The translations under genes and the position numbers were made by a program. Positions 1 through 11,450 of a DNA stretch of 64,000 nt are shown here, in pieces; the first letter of the stretch is position 1, and each line of letters opens with the position of its first letter. Under the pieces are notes generated by a model. That model had not been told where the DNA came from. It worked only from the letters and a program-made list of their open reading frames with translations, and made no database searches. Location of the stretch: contig CM036159.1 in NCBI GenBank assembly GCA_020631735.1, forward strand, positions 100,389,670 through 100,453,669, written 5' to 3'. The stretch comes from Saccharum officinarum (taxonomy: Eukaryota; Streptophyta; Magnoliopsida; Poales; Poaceae).

Positions 1-3000
1 GTTTTAAAAGGGCTGCGACTCGCACCGCACCAAAGAAAAAAATTGTATGCATACTTTATTCACCCTGCCTCCATACATACATGCTATAAATAATTGCCAC
101 GTGACCAGTTTGACCACCGCGCGCACTTGTTTGCCTCCCATGCGCTCGGCTCCGGCCTCCAGGCTCTCGTCCACGGTTTACGGACTGCATGCGTCGGAAG
201 CTTGTTGGTGGACAAGTGCCACACAGCTGTGTATGCATCCATGCATGGATGGTGTGTGCATCCAGTATGGACTCAATTTTTTCCCCGCACGAAGGCGGGC
301 GGAACCAGGACGAAACGAACGAACACATCTGCAGACTGCAGCACTGGACGACGACGACAGCGGAGGCGATGGCCGATGGCGACAATTTCCTGTGTGATGA
401 TTCTTGTACAAACAGAAACAGTGCGTGCTGCTGCGTTTTTGTGTGGTTGCAGCTTGGATGCGAGCGGGGGGAATTTTTCATCGTTGGTGTATGTGGCCCA
501 CGAGACTTCAACTCTGAATGGGTCACTCCACCTACGAGCGAGAGCGCACAAGCGTACCATCATACAAAAGCATCTCCCTCTCCCTCTCTCTTTCGCGCAC
601 ACACACATCATCTGCACAAAATTTGCTTGGTTGCTAGTACTACTAACAACTAACTTTGCCACATCTGCCGAGCTCCAGGCTCGGTTTGTTTGGTTGTTCT
701 GCTTCTACAGCAGGCCATTGCTAGTACGACGATTTAACGAAAGCTGCCGAGACGCATACAGGCGTCATTTCCGTTCCTCCTGCAGAAAGAGAAACGACGA
801 ACGTCGCTGCCCCATACAGACCAGGAGGAGGATCCTTCATGCTTATCTGAGACTGTCATGAACGCTGCTCCTAATGGCAGCCTGATGGTGACGGGAGGAG
901 GTTACACCTAACCCGGTGGCCGCTCCGCTCATGAATCCCGGGGCATGCAGCATGATTCCGCTTCCGCCCGCCCGCCCGCCCCGGATCAAATGATGGCGCG
1001 CTGTCACGAGCGAGCGACCTACCCTACCCTACTGGGTGTCACGGTTGCGTCGCTTCCTGCCTGCCACTCGAGTTCATTCCTCGCGCAGGCAGGGCGGCGG
1101 GGGGACCGGCCGGCCGGCTCCGGACCTGCCTCGGCAGCGCGAGCGGTGATGATCGGACGACGAGCAGCAGGAGCAGCGGAGCACGGCAACGCCTACAAGT
1201 GGGCGGGGAGGCGGCGTTCCAGTGAGACTGCGAGGGGCATGGGGATGGATCATGCATATGGTACGGTACGTGATCAAGCTCGGGCACGCAAAGGGAGGGA
1301 TCGCAACAGCCAACAGGCACATCCTCCAGGCTGAAGGATCGGGCCGATCGATCTGCAGGACTGCAGCCCGGGCTTGCACTGCCTCTGCCTGCGGACCAGG
1401 GAGCGGAACGCGTGGAAGATAGCTACTGTAGACAGCAGCATCGAATGCGTGACGTGCCTGCGCAACCTGCTGACCCATCATCATCCATGCTTTGCTTCAT
1501 TGATTGGCGTTTAAAGCCGGGCATGACCTGTTGCTATCGTCCTTGCCACGAAAATGAGACATACTGTACGCTGGTAGTGGAGTCTGGCCCTTTTCAGACA
1601 GCAGCCTCGATCGTGCCTGTGTAGTGTGTGTACTGGTATACCACAAGTTGTACGTACCAGTGTTCAAACTGTACCGTACCAATGGCACCGAGCAAGACCG
1701 GCACGTTCACGTTTGACTACGTGAGATCGATCGATCGCCAGATCATCAATGGAAACGAAACACAGGTGCGTGCGTGCGTGCATGCAAAATTTATCTTGTG
1801 GTTTACCATCCCTCGCCCACTTGATGACTCGGCAGCTGGACTGGACCTGTAACCTGTTCAGCAGCTTTGGTTTGCTTTGCCTCGCTTTCCATCCTCTGGC
1901 GAGCAGGAGCAGGCAGTCTGGGGCTCTGTGGGCTAAACAAACCGCCTACGAGCGCAGGGACAAATTCTCTGATCAGCAGCATCGACGCGGGCACCCAGAG
2001 ACACGCCATGCCGGCCATTACATGCTTGACGGCCGGCCGATGCGTATCTATCATGCAGGGCTATGGCAGCGGAGCGGAGCCTACAACCACGTCAATCTGC
2101 CATGAGATCGATCGATCCCTGCCCCACCGCGCCAGCCATGGACGATCGAGGAGAAGACGACGCCGCATTCTCACCTCTGCGCCACCGCACCAGTGCGGCA
2201 GTGACCATTTGCGATCCTCTTACTCGCCATTCCATGCCACTCCCATGTATCCCGGGCGGCCGATACAGCCATACTCGTGCAGAAGCAAGCGACGCCTATT
2301 GCCTGCTCGAGTGCCCGGCCGGGGAAAACGCACGCGGTGCTCGCTTGGTGCCCGTTCGTTCACGTCCTGTCCGCAAGACCGCAACTGGATAACCCCCGAG
2401 ACAAACACAAAACCCACCGGGGCACGCCAAAGCGCTAGCGGCATGGATCATCCATTCCGTGTGCGTGCAGGCCCTGTCTATCCCCTTGCTGGCTGCACGA
2501 TTCGCTGCACGATCCGTGGCGCCGGGCCACAAGCTTCCGCAGCGGATTGGATTGGTCTGGGCGCCGACCGCCGAGACGCACGAGGCCCCCGCCACCCGGC
2601 GCGGTTTGTGTGTGTGCACGGCCAGCATGCCTAGTAGCCTAGCCTATGATGGCTACGGTCACTGCAGCCCGGGCCCCGCCCCCAACCCGGCCAACTTTGC
2701 ACTTGCACGCGGACGGACGGGCCAGCCGGCGGGGGCGCCCATCCAAGCTTGGACGCGAAGCTTTGCCGCCGCGTCTCCGCGCTTGCCATGCGGTTCCACG
2801 ATCCAGTGGCCGTGGTGGATGCCGCCGGGATTGGGGTTCAGAAGCAGCAAGTATTATTACGAGCAATGATTAACGCCGGACAGCAGCTCTTACTTTCTTC
2901 GCCTGCAAGTGGAGCGACGAACTCATCGGGTTCTTTCTTTTCCTACAAGTGGGACGAACTCATCTTTCAGAATCGAAGCCACCTCCCCGTAATTATATTT

Positions 3001-3459
3001 CTCCCAGGAAATTAGCATTTGACGTTGACAAGGTCAGTCTTAATACAAGGTTTCAAGTCCCTGTTTCCAAGACATGAAACTGTGTATGAAACATTCTCTC
3101 TCAATGCATAATTTCATTTCGTTGTTTCGTAAGCTAGCTTTAGCATTTAATTCTTGCACTATGTTGTGATCAAATGTTCCATATAAACAAGGTAGCCATT
3201 TGATATTGTTTAACATATTGGAATATGATCAAAATAAAGAAGGGCGTTCCGTTTGGAAAAATCGATTGGTGAACCATTATTATTACTCTAATAAAATGTT
3301 CGGAGTTAATGATCCTGCATTAGAAATGTAAGTAAGGCGGTACACAAACACATCAATCTAATGACGCCTTTCTTTCATCATCTTTAACTAGAGCAATAAT
3401 TGGAGCACCACAAATGCCTTTAAATAAATATCAGTATTTTAAAGTAAAAGGCAGTACTA
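1..3459. other. GC-rich intergenic stretch, no gene recognised
   Basis: I found no reading frame here with a recognisable protein family, splice structure or conserved motif. The open frames are short, overlap in several frames and on both strands, and have arginine/proline/alanine-rich translations typical of GC-rich noncoding DNA. From about 2.9 kb the base composition switches to AT-rich. No repeat boundary could be defined. Confidence 0.6.
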
Positions 3460-3697
3460 CTCCCTCCGTCCAAAAACATGCAATTCTAGCGCGGTATCAT
3501 AGTTTAGTATCTCATGTTTGATTAATTATAGATAAAAAATATAAATATTCATGATATCAAATAAACACCATTAGATTCATTAAGAAAAGTATTTTCTTAA
3601 CAAATTAATTTGGAGTCATAAATATGAATAATATTTACTAGAAATTTGTACTTTTATCGACACTGAACTCATAGTTGCATGTTTTGTTGCACGGGGT
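3460..3697. mobile_element. degenerate Stowaway-like MITE
   Basis: The left end carries CTCCCTCCGTCC, the usual terminus of grass Stowaway/mariner MITEs, preceded by TAC. The interior is AT-rich. The right end (near 3690) retains only a decayed inverted copy (CACGGGGTACT). It lies about 0.6 kb upstream of the DUF506 start codon. Confidence 0.55.
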
Positions 3698-4197
3698 ACT
3701 ATCAGTGTTGATCACACGCAGGAAAAGCGGCTACCTCCTCCAATCCTAGTAGTCTGCATTCTGCAAAAGATCTGCACAGCACAGGCATGCGAGATGGTCA
3801 CGCCGCTCGCGGCCGCCGTCTCCCCTGTCACCTGCTAAATACCCAAACCACCCATTCCGTTTTCAGACATCAGCGGCTTTGCCACTGAACGCAGCACGCC
3901 ACGGCACTACAGGCCACGAGAGGGTACCACGGCCATTTCGCACAGGAGCCCACACGGCGGTGGACACGTAGGATAACGTTCGGCACTGACCGGCAGGCGA
4001 GCCTCGTTTCCGTCCGCCACGTCATCGCCCGCGGCTCCTTTAAAACCCGGGTCCCCCTCCTCGTGTTCTTCCGAAGAGATCAACCCCCAGCAGAAAATAA
4101 ATCTGTAAAACAAAGGAGAAGGAACAAAAAAATAGAGAGGAGAAAACCCTAGGCGCACCGATCGAAGAGGAGTCAATCGCCGGCGACGGGTACGGGT

Positions 4198-4245
4198 ATG
4201 CCTGCGGCGATCCCCAGAGAAGACCAAGACCGACGCCTCCAGTGA
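4198..4245 (+). promoter_or_regulatory. upstream ORF (15 codons) in the leader of the DUF506 gene
   Basis: An ATG at 4198 opens a 15-codon frame ending TGA at 4245, 65 nt before the main ATG at 4311. A TATA-like TTTAAAA near 4038-4044 would place this inside the 5' leader. Upstream ORFs of this kind commonly reduce translation of the main frame. Whether this one is in the mRNA depends on the true transcription start. Confidence 0.4.
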
Positions 4246-4310
4246 CGCTGCTGCTACCACTGCCACTGCCGCCGAGCCCGATCCGCTTTTGTACTGTGCT
4301 GACTGCTGAT

Positions 4311-5326
4311 ATGAGGGCCGCGCAGATCGATCCGTCCCCCGCGGCGCCGCCCAAGTCGCGGCTCAAGCGCCTCTTCGAGCGCCAGGTGCTGCGGGTCTCG
4401 CCGGCCGAGCGCCTCCCGTCGGCGCCTCCCGGTGGCGGGGAGAAGGACGAGCTGTTGGAGCCCAGCTCGCTGTGCCTGGACGGCATGGTGCGGAGCTTCC
4501 TGGAGGACGGAGGCGGCGCCGCGGAGCGGGGAGCGGCCGCGCGGTGCTGCAATTGCTTCCACGCCGGCGACACGTCCGACGACGAGGACGGCCCCGCTGC
4601 GGCCGACGCCGCAGCCGCTGACATCGCTGAGACCATCAAGGTAGTGCAGTACAGTCCTGTACTGGTGGCTGCTTCTGAATTGTTAGGAGTCGCCATCCTG
4701 GCTTGGCGGTTGCCGCCGACGAGCTTACCATTTCTGAGCTGCGCGTGCAGGGGCTCGTCCACTGCGCCAGCCTCCGGGAGCGCAACCTCCTGGCCGACGT
4801 GTCCACCCTGGTGGAGCGCCACCGCGCGTCGGGCGCGCGCAAGCGCGACCTCCTCCGCCTGCTTGCCGAGTCCCTCCGCGCGGCGGGCCACGACGCCGCG
4901 GTCTGCCTCTCCCACTGGGACAAGTCGGCGTCCCACCCCGCCGGGGAGCACGCATACCTGGACGTCCTCCTCCCAGCCGCGTCGGAGCGCGGCGAACGCG
5001 AACGCGTGCTGGTGGACGTCGACTTCCGGTCCGCGTTCGAGGTGGCGCGGCCCACCAAGGCGTACCGCGCCGTGCTGCAGCGCCTGCCGTCGGTGTTCGT
5101 CGGGCGGGACGACCGCCTGCGCCTCCTCGTGGTGGCCGCCGCCGACGCGGCGCGCGCCAGCCTGAAGAAGCGCGGCCTTCACCTGCCGCCATGGCGCAAG
5201 CTCGAGTACATGCGCGCCAAGTGGCTGTCCCCGTACGATCGAGAGGCTCCCGCTCCGCCTCCGCAGCCTGAGGCCACCATCGGTGAGTTCGCCGGCGACT
5301 GCGAGGGAGGTGGGCCCAGTGCTTAG
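4311..5326 (+). CDS. DUF506 / PDDEXK-like family protein (two exons)
   Basis: Two exons are called: 4311-4640 and 4751-5326, joined across a 110-bp intron (GTAGTG...GTGCAG) that is phase 0 on both sides. The spliced product is 301 residues, within the usual range for this plant family. Visible family marks are the N-terminal motif LDGMVRSFLED (about residues 58-68), then CCNCF followed by an acidic SDDEDG stretch (about residues 84-98). In exon 2 come GLVHCASLRERNLLADV, the LDVLLP and VLVDVDFRSAFEVARPT blocks, and the C-terminal PWRKLEYMRAKWLSPY. These match the plant-specific DUF506 family. The family has a PDDEXK nuclease-like fold but no established activity; one Arabidopsis member (RXR1) represses root-hair growth. 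The ATG at 4311 is the first one in frame that gives the conserved N-terminus. No transit peptide or membrane segment is evident. The physiological role of this copy is unknown. Confidence 0.9.
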
Positions 5327-6002
5327 TCACCGAGGTCGTTTTTGGAATTTCTTTCTTTTTTGCTCTTGTTCTTCGGGAATTTGCAGCGTGGTCCTTGTGT
5401 ACAGGGACTGGACGCAAATGTCCTGCTTTGTTTTTTTTTTTTCGTTCTTTCCTTTTCACCCTTTTGATGGGTGTCTATTCCCCGCGGCGAAGTAGTAGTA
5501 GTAACTAGTTATGGAGGAGAGAAAGGGCACAAAAAAATAATTGTAGCTTTAGATTGTTGATGAAGAGATAAAAAGAAAAAGGAGATTCCGGACAGAGACC
5601 CGTCTGATTCTTTTGGTCTCACCGTTGTTCCAGGCAGCGGAACCTGACAACGAAGAAAGAACCCACGGAGATACATGCATAATTTGTTGCTCTCAATCCT
5701 TTATAACAATTTGACGCTCCATTTTGGCTTCTTTTCGCAGAAGCGACGCTGGAAGGGTGCTCTCTACTCTCCCATCCTTGATTTGGATTTGGGAGTGTTG
5801 CATCCTTGATCCAGAACTTTTGTTTCGGATCCGCATCGGAATCGCAGCAGCTACCAGCTAGCTTGCGGAATGGAAACGCCATTTTGGAGTTGTTTATGGT
5901 GTGTTTGTTGTACTCTGCAAGCTAATCTCAGGTGGGATAAGTGGGGATTTGCGAAGCAGTAAGCAAAGAGCAGGAGGATAGGATTGCAGGAGTACTGTAC
6001 TA
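5327..6002 (+). other. 3' flank of the DUF506 gene
   Basis: T-rich and A-rich tracts (for example the T run near 5430) follow the stop codon and probably contain the 3' UTR. I cannot fix a polyadenylation site. No second gene is visible before the MITE at 6003. Confidence 0.4.
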
Positions 6003-6228
6003 CTCACTTCGTTCCAAATTATAGTTTGCTTCACAAGTTTGATCACTTGTCTTATTTAAAAAAATTTATATAAACATAGTTAAATTTAAATTATTCTTGA
6101 AGATTTTTTTTAATAAAACAAGCCACAACAAAAGAAGTGATATTTTATACAAATTTTTTAATAAGACGATTGGTCAAAGTTAGGGTAAAGAAAAAGGTAA
6201 AACGAATAATAGTTTGAAACGGATTTAG
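6003..6228. mobile_element. Stowaway-like MITE
   Basis: The left terminus (near 6003, CTCACTTCGTTCCAAATTAT) and the right terminus (near 6210, AGTTTGAAACGGATTTAGTA) are inverted relatives of the Stowaway end. The interior is AT-rich and flanked by TA. Confidence 0.5.
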
Positions 6229-6303
6229 TATAATATTAGTACTATACTCGATCGACGCGTCGCCACTTTGCAGTTGTTTTATATCTGGGGGGTGTTTAAT
6301 ATC

Positions 6304-6533
6304 GGGGTGTTTAGTTCCCAAAAATTTTCACCCCAAAACATCACATTAAATCTTGCGGCACATGCATGGAGCATTAAATGTAGACGAAACAAAAAAATAA
6401 TTGCACAGTTCACCGTGAAATCGCGAGACGAATCTTTTAAGTCTAATTAGTTCATGATTAAACAGTAATTGCCAAATAAAACAAAAAGGCTGCTGTAGCC
6501 GAATCCAAAATTTTTTGCAAACTAAACACACCC
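6304..6533. mobile_element. Tourist/Harbinger-like MITE (TTTAGTT family)
   Basis: It has inverted ends GGGGTGTTTAGTT and AACTAAACACACCC. The internal landmarks seen in many copies here are present: ACATCACATTAAAT, CATGCATGGAGCATTAAATGTAGA, CGAGACGAATCTTTTAAGTCTAATTAG and GCTGTAGC. Confidence 0.75.
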
Positions 6534-6760
6534 TCTGTCGCGGCGCGTAGTAAACAACTGCGCTAATCCGAATCTGGATCGTATGATTATCTGCTGCAGG
6601 TCGTAAGGGCGAGTATAGATTAGATTAGACGTATTCAGCGCCTCTGGATTTCGTGCTATCTGTGCGTGCGATCATAAGCTTCCCATTGATCGAAGGGGAA
6701 GGGATAACTGGATAAGTATAGGCAATGCATGATTGGGGAGAGAACAGATCGATAGTTATG

Positions 6761-7020
6761 TCATCCTTCCGTATCGGATTTAGAAGTCGTTTTGACTAAG
6801 GTATGGTCAAACATTGGGAATATAAATCATCAATAACTTTTAAGTTGTTGAATTTGCAAATGTAAAAATTATATGAATAGATTTGTCTTGATAAATACTT
6901 TCATAAAAATATACATATATCATTTTTTCATAAATATTTTTTTATAAAAATAAGAAATCAAAGTTGTGTCTTAGATAGCGTGTCGCTGTCTAAACGACTT
7001 TAAATCGATACGGAGAGAGT
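6761..7020. mobile_element. Stowaway-like MITE
   Basis: The ends form inverted repeats: TCCTTCCGTATCGGATTTAG at the left and ATCGATACGGAGAGAGT at the right. The interior is AT-rich and symmetric (GTCGTTTTGAC near 6788 and AACGACTTTAAA near 6992). Confidence 0.6.
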
Positions 7021-8382
7021 ACAGCAATACTACCCGGTAGGCCGGTACCCATTTTTAATGTTCCGAACTTTGTCTTGATCTGCCAATCCATTTTCTTACG
7101 TACTGTATGCGGGTGTTATGTTAAATGCATGTAACAAAACGTAGTAAACCGTCACTTTTTTATGTGGGCACTGACGTCACAGTAGCCTGATCGCCACGAC
7201 TTGCAGTCGGGATCGAGAGTAGGAGTACACAGTACAGTAGGCTCTACCGTACTCCGTACGCAGCGCAGACCCGTTGCCGTTCTCTTTTTGTTCTGCTAGA
7301 TTTGACACTGTTTGGCTGCGTTTGACCATGTTCATCCGGCTTATAATCCATACTTTTCAGCTTGTTTTTTCAATCGAAACAGTATTTTTCTCTCACGACA
7401 AATCAATCAACCGTATTTTTCAACCGCCTAGTCAGCGCCGCCGAACAGGGGAATCATCATCCCGTGGGCCGTGGTGCTCCGCGCCCGCCCCGGTCGAAAG
7501 CAAGCCGTCTCGTGTGGCGTCGCCCTCGCACGTCGCACAAGCACAACCCAGCGGCACCCACCCGCGGCCCTATCATCATCATCATCACGAGAGCAGGCAC
7601 TGATCCACGAGGACATGACCCATCACCGGCGCCACTCCCCGTCCCCAGTGCCGAGCTGCTCCCCCGCGTGGGGCAGGCGACCCACGGATCCTCTGCACCG
7701 CACTGAGACTGAACTGCCCTCTGCTCCCCGGCCAGTCCCCACACCCGGATCGGCGCGTCGCTGGGGGTACCGGTGCCGTGCGTACGAGGCTACGAGCAAG
7801 GGTTCACGCACGCCGCGCCGTGCGAGCCCTGGCCTCAACGGCTCAACCGCACCCGTCTTGGACGGGTTAGGAGGGGCAGGGCCGGCTTGGACGGTTGGAG
7901 CTGAGCTGGACCACCCGCCCGCCGTGGTACTGCTGGCTGGTACGAGGCGAGCGTGACCACGTCCACGACTCCCTAGTCCCCAGCCGCGGCGTGAGTGAGT
8001 GCGTGCATCACAATTCACCAGCGTGCAGCGCCGCGCGCCCGCTCACATTTATTTTCATGCCGTATCCTCGCTGCTGCGACCGCGATCCGTCTACAGAGAG
8101 TACTCCTCGTGTGGGGGATTCAAAACTTTTGAAACCGCAGAGCGGGTGCGCCTTCCTTTTTGTTGGGAGCCCAATTCCAGACGGTTGCTGGAAACAAACT
8201 GAGCCGCCGGCCGCGCGCATTGCACGCAAAAGTGGGCAGCCAGCGGGCCTTTTCTTGTTTCTGAGAGAGGACGATGAGATGATGACGGACGAAAAAGAGG
8301 CCGCCATCTGCCCGTTTTCTGCTCTCTTGTCCTCGTGCTTGGCGCACCGCAACCGGAAACACAACAGCGCGTCCGTCACTGA
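7021..8382. other. intergenic; includes a short Harbinger-like foldback remnant, no gene recognised
   Basis: Positions about 7312-7432 resemble the short CTGTTCGTTTG-type foldback MITE found elsewhere in the window (internal TTTTTCTCTCACGACAAATCAA). The rest, 7440-8380, is GC-rich with a short CAT run near 7573. Its open frames have no recognisable domain. Confidence 0.4.
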
Positions 8383-8622
8383 GGCCGCGTTCACTTCCTA
8401 CAGGAACCCAAAATATTTCATCTTCCACCCATCACATCAAATCTTTAAACGCATGCATGAAACATTAAATGTAGGTAAAAAAAACTAATTGCATAGTTTG
8501 TCTGTAAAGTTCGAGACGAATCTTTTGAGTCTAATTAATCCATGGTTGGACAAATTTTACCAAATAACAACGAAAAGTGCTACAGTAACTTTTCACCCCA
8601 ACTTTTTCATCTAAACACACCC
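8383..8622. mobile_element. Tourist/Harbinger-like MITE with 3-bp target duplication TGA
   Basis: Ends are GGCCGCGTTCAC and CTAAACACACCC, flanked by TGA on both sides (8380-8382 and 8623-8625). Internal landmarks are those of the abundant family (ACGCATGCATGAAACATTAAATG, GAGACGAATCTTTTGAGTCTAATTAA). Confidence 0.75.
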
Positions 8623-8892
8623 TGATCTGATATATTCTGACCTGACCAACGGGACCCACACCACCCGACCTCGGGCCTCCGCCCATCTTATCTGATCGCC
8701 ATCACCTACCTAGCGTACTCCACAGTGATGGCATTGCCTCATTGGCTCATCCTGCCTCGCTGCTGAGGACCGATGAGTACGGAGTACTGTCAAGATGCAA
8801 GTGGGCTGGTCTGCAGGCCGCCGCATTTTGCAGACATTGCGGGTGCCCGCTGGCTGCAAGCCTGCTAGGCCTAGTGGCCAAACCTGCAAGGC

Positions 8893-9400
8893 CTAGCAGG
8901 GCCCGCTGGAGTCGCTGCCGGACGACCCCTGCGCCGCCATGCCCGCGCCGACGGCGAGGGCCTCGATGTCGGACGCGGCTGCCTCCTCCTCCGTCACCGA
9001 CAAGAAGGCATCCTCATCGCCTAGCTTCGCCTTCAGCTCTCTGCCACGGGACGAAGCCATGGAACTGATGATTTCATAAATAATCACAAACAAAACAAAC
9101 GCCGTAAAGAATCTTCTTCTTTGTTTTTGGTGTGCACACACGTGAGGAAGAGGACCTCCCTTGGAACTGGAACCAAGGAATTAGTAGAGTATTACGCACC
9201 TCGTCGATCAGCATGTCCTTGTCACGCCGGAGCGCGTCGTGGTCGGCGCGGAGCATGTCGTACGAGTGGCGCAGCGCCGCGTAGTCGCGCTCCAGCTGCT
9301 TCGTCTTCCAGTGGGCGTGCCGCCGCGGTTGCAGGCCCAGCTCCTGCGCCAGCCGCGCCTTTCGCTCCGGCTCCAGCTTGTTCTTCTCCGTCTCGAAGCT
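8893..9400 (-). pseudogene. HD-Zip class I transcription factor fragment, homeodomain helix 3 deleted
   Basis: Read on the minus strand, 9400-9200 encodes 67 uninterrupted codons beginning [20 protein letters not shown], the middle of a plant HD-Zip I homeodomain. It runs on to [17 protein letters not shown] and a leucine zipper with five leucines spaced by seven (LERDYAAL ... DML). The recognition helix, normally holding WFQNRR between LQPR and WKTK, is replaced by only RHAH. This is a short in-frame loss that removes the DNA-contact residues. A GT donor follows at 9199-9198. After an intron-like stretch and a CAG acceptor at 9043-9041, a second block encodes ELKAKLGDEDAFLSV and ends at a stop near 8893. 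The two blocks do not join in frame at these sites. There is no start codon or N-terminus. It sits inside a TIR element, so I read it as a captured, non-functional fragment. Confidence 0.75.
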
Positions 9401-9464
9401 CTATGGGAGCGGGTTCCACGATACGGAGCGGCGACCCCTATGGGAGCGGGTTCCACGATACGGA
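9401..9464. repeat. tandem duplication, 37-bp period
   Basis: A 27-bp block beginning CTATGGGAGCGGG occurs at 9401-9427 and again at 9438-9464. It directly abuts the broken edge of the captured HD-Zip fragment and probably formed during that rearrangement. Confidence 0.8.
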
Positions 9465-9709
9465 AGGAGATGGCGGCGGCGGAGGTCGAGTGCCCGAGTC
9501 ACCTCGCACGCGCAGCCACCCTCCGACCCTTAGCAGGCCTTAGCAGGATGTTGCGGATTTTGCAAGTGGCCTGCAAGCGCTAGCAGGCTAAACTGTCCCG
9601 GCCCGCAACAGAAAAACATGTGGCCTGCAGTTGTCCAGCGGGCCTGTTTTGCGGGGTGGGCTAAGTGGGCTTGCGGGCAGGCCCGCGCCGCTTGCATGGT
9701 GAGAGTACT

Positions 9710-10288
9710 GAGAGGAGAGGAGGCCCCTGACAGGCACTTTACCACCACCCTCCCTACGCCTGGAACTGGAACCCTACGGACGCCCACCCAATGATCGTTT
9801 CTCTCGCGGTCTCGCCCATGCCGGCCTGCATACCGATCCGAGTGGTACACGGGGGTACATGCATGGATCGCAGCAATCACTCCTTGCAAGGGCCGCTACG
9901 ACAGCGACGCCGGCCGGCCGGCCGGCCAGACACTACACACTCGCCCAGTATAAATGCGTGCTGCCCCTCTCTCGGACCTCGACACCCGCGGTAACAGTAG
10001 GAGTAACTACGCTGCGCCACGCAGGGCCGTGGGCCGTGCGCCGTGCGGCGGTGCGGGCGCGGGCCGGCCGGCCACCTCGTCGTGGCGTGCATGCATGCAT
10101 GCATGCATCTATTGTCGGAGGAGTGTAGTACCCCGTCCTGCCTGCCCGGGCTGCCGCCCACCCAGGGCACTACAGTCACAGGGGTTGCGTCGCGTCATCA
10201 GCTTGCCGCATTTTTTTTCAGCAGCAGACAACAGTGCTGTTGGACGTGCATCCATGGAGTGGAGAGGGTGCAGTGCAACGGGCGCCAA
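9710..10288. other. intergenic, short simple repeats only
   Basis: It holds a GGCC run (about 9910-9928) and a GCAT run (about 10087-10107), both short. No gene or element border was recognised. Confidence 0.5.
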
Positions 10289-10605
10289 GGGTGTTGGGAT
10301 TTAGCGACTAAAGTTTAGAAGGGTGTACAAGGTGTTCGGATATTAATAAAAAAATAAATTATAGAATCCGTCGGTAATCCGCGAAACAAATTTATTAAGT
10401 CTAATTAATCTGTCATTAGCATATGTTTACTGTAGTACCACATTGTCAAATCATGGACTAATTAGGTTTAAAAAATTCGTCTCGTAAAACAATCTTAATC
10501 TGTGCATTTAGTTTCGTAATAAGTCTATATTTAATACTCTATGCATGTGTTCAAATATTTGATGGGACAACGACTAGAGTTTAGGAGGTAAATTCAAACA
10601 CTCCC
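10289..10605. mobile_element. MITE, distinct TTTAG...CTAAA subtype
   Basis: Inverted ends GGGTGTTGGGATTTAGCGAC and GGAGGTAAATTCAAACACTCCC, with internal CTGTAGTACCACATTGTCAAATCATGG. The internal symmetry (TTTATTAAGTCTAATTAATC versus GACTAATTAGG) marks a foldback structure. Confidence 0.6.
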
Positions 10606-10670
10606 AAAGTGTGATCGGTGAGTCACGGGTGAATAGTAGAACAGGCTCGATCTCCAACTCTATTCGGCTA

Positions 10671-10940
10671 GGGGTCTGTTTAGATACCAAATTTCACCCT
10701 AAATTCTACTATACAAAAAGAAGATTCTCCGTCACATCAAAATGCCGGCACATGGAGTACTAAATATAGATGAAATAAAAAACTAATTGCACAGTTTTGT
10801 TGTACTTTACGAGACGAACATTTTGAGCCTAATTAATCAATGTTTGGACAAAAAATTACAAATACAAACGAAATGCTACAGTGTAGACTCTTGCACTATG
10901 CAAAATCAGTCTCTCCCAAATCAGCCGATCTAAACACGGC
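10671..10940. mobile_element. Tourist/Harbinger-like MITE with target duplication CTA
   Basis: Ends are GGGGTCTGTTTAGAT and ATCTAAACACGGC, flanked by CTA at 10668-10670 and 10941-10943. It contains the AAAAAGAAGATTCTCCGTCACATC landmark of one subfamily. Confidence 0.75.
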
Positions 10941-11370
10941 CTAGCTAAAAAAAATAGCTGATGGTGATTTGTTATAAAAAAAATACTATTACTTCCTTGA
11001 AACGGTAGGGCTGGTAAATGCAGCGAACAGGGCCGGGCCATCGGCACCAGCAGAAGCCGAGCAGTACGCGCCCAAGCGCAGATGAAGGCTAGTCTCAGTC
11101 CAGTACGGTACGGCTGATGCTGTGATGCATGCATGCACGAGCACCAATGCACCATGGCAAAAGCAAAGCAAAGTCCTTTTTGAGATGCCCGGGCACTCGG
11201 GAGATCGATGCTGCGCGTACAGGATGCGTCTGTACGTGCCACTGTTCGCGTCCGTCCGCGACGAACAAAGGGGTAAAAAAAAGTCGATGACCGGCCGCGG
11301 CCGGACGATGTGGACACAAAAGTGCTTACCGTCTACTACTACTGCCAGTACTAATTCGTCCAGTAAACGC

Positions 11371-11450
11371 CTTGTTCGGCTGGCTGGTACTTTTCTCTCA
11401 CATCATTTTAGCACCAGTCATCAGCCAAAGTTTGCAGCGAGCCCTCTTGC
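11371..11450. repeat. truncated short foldback MITE
   Basis: The stretch CTTGTTCGGCTGGCTGG ... TTTTCTCTCACATCATTTTAGC resembles one half of the CTGTTCGTTTG-type foldback family seen intact at 49507-49654. The other half is missing. Confidence 0.4.

Larger units (their letters stand above)
8789..9701. mobile_element. TIR transposon fragment that captured an HD-Zip gene piece
   Basis: The two borders are inverted and similar: AGATGCAAGTGGGCTGG with TCTGCAGGCC at the left, and GCGGCGCTTGCAT-like sequence at the right (CGCTTGCATGGTG). Just outside lie GGAGTACT (8781-8788) and AGAGTACT (9702-9709), an 8-bp near-match that would fit a hAT target duplication. Subterminal sequence on both sides is full of GCAGGCC, GCAAG and GCCCGC words in opposite orientation. 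Between them lies a fragment of an HD-Zip I gene. Superfamily assignment is tentative; no transposase is present. Confidence 0.55.

Noticed and set aside
94..861. 255-codon plus-strand open frame
   Set aside because: Several overlapping frames on both strands are similarly open. The translation has no domain, is Cys/His/Arg-rich and lacks a coding pattern.
1867..2634. 255-codon plus-strand open frame
   Set aside because: GC-rich chance frame with competing frames on both strands; no family recognised.
4040..5182. Long minus-strand open frame (380 codons) over the DUF506 gene
   Set aside because: It is antisense to conserved coding exons, crosses the intron and is rich in Arg/Ser/Gly; a GC-rich codon-bias shadow.
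7471..8018. GC-rich open frames on both strands
   Set aside because: No conserved motif, no splice context and comparable opening on the opposite strand.
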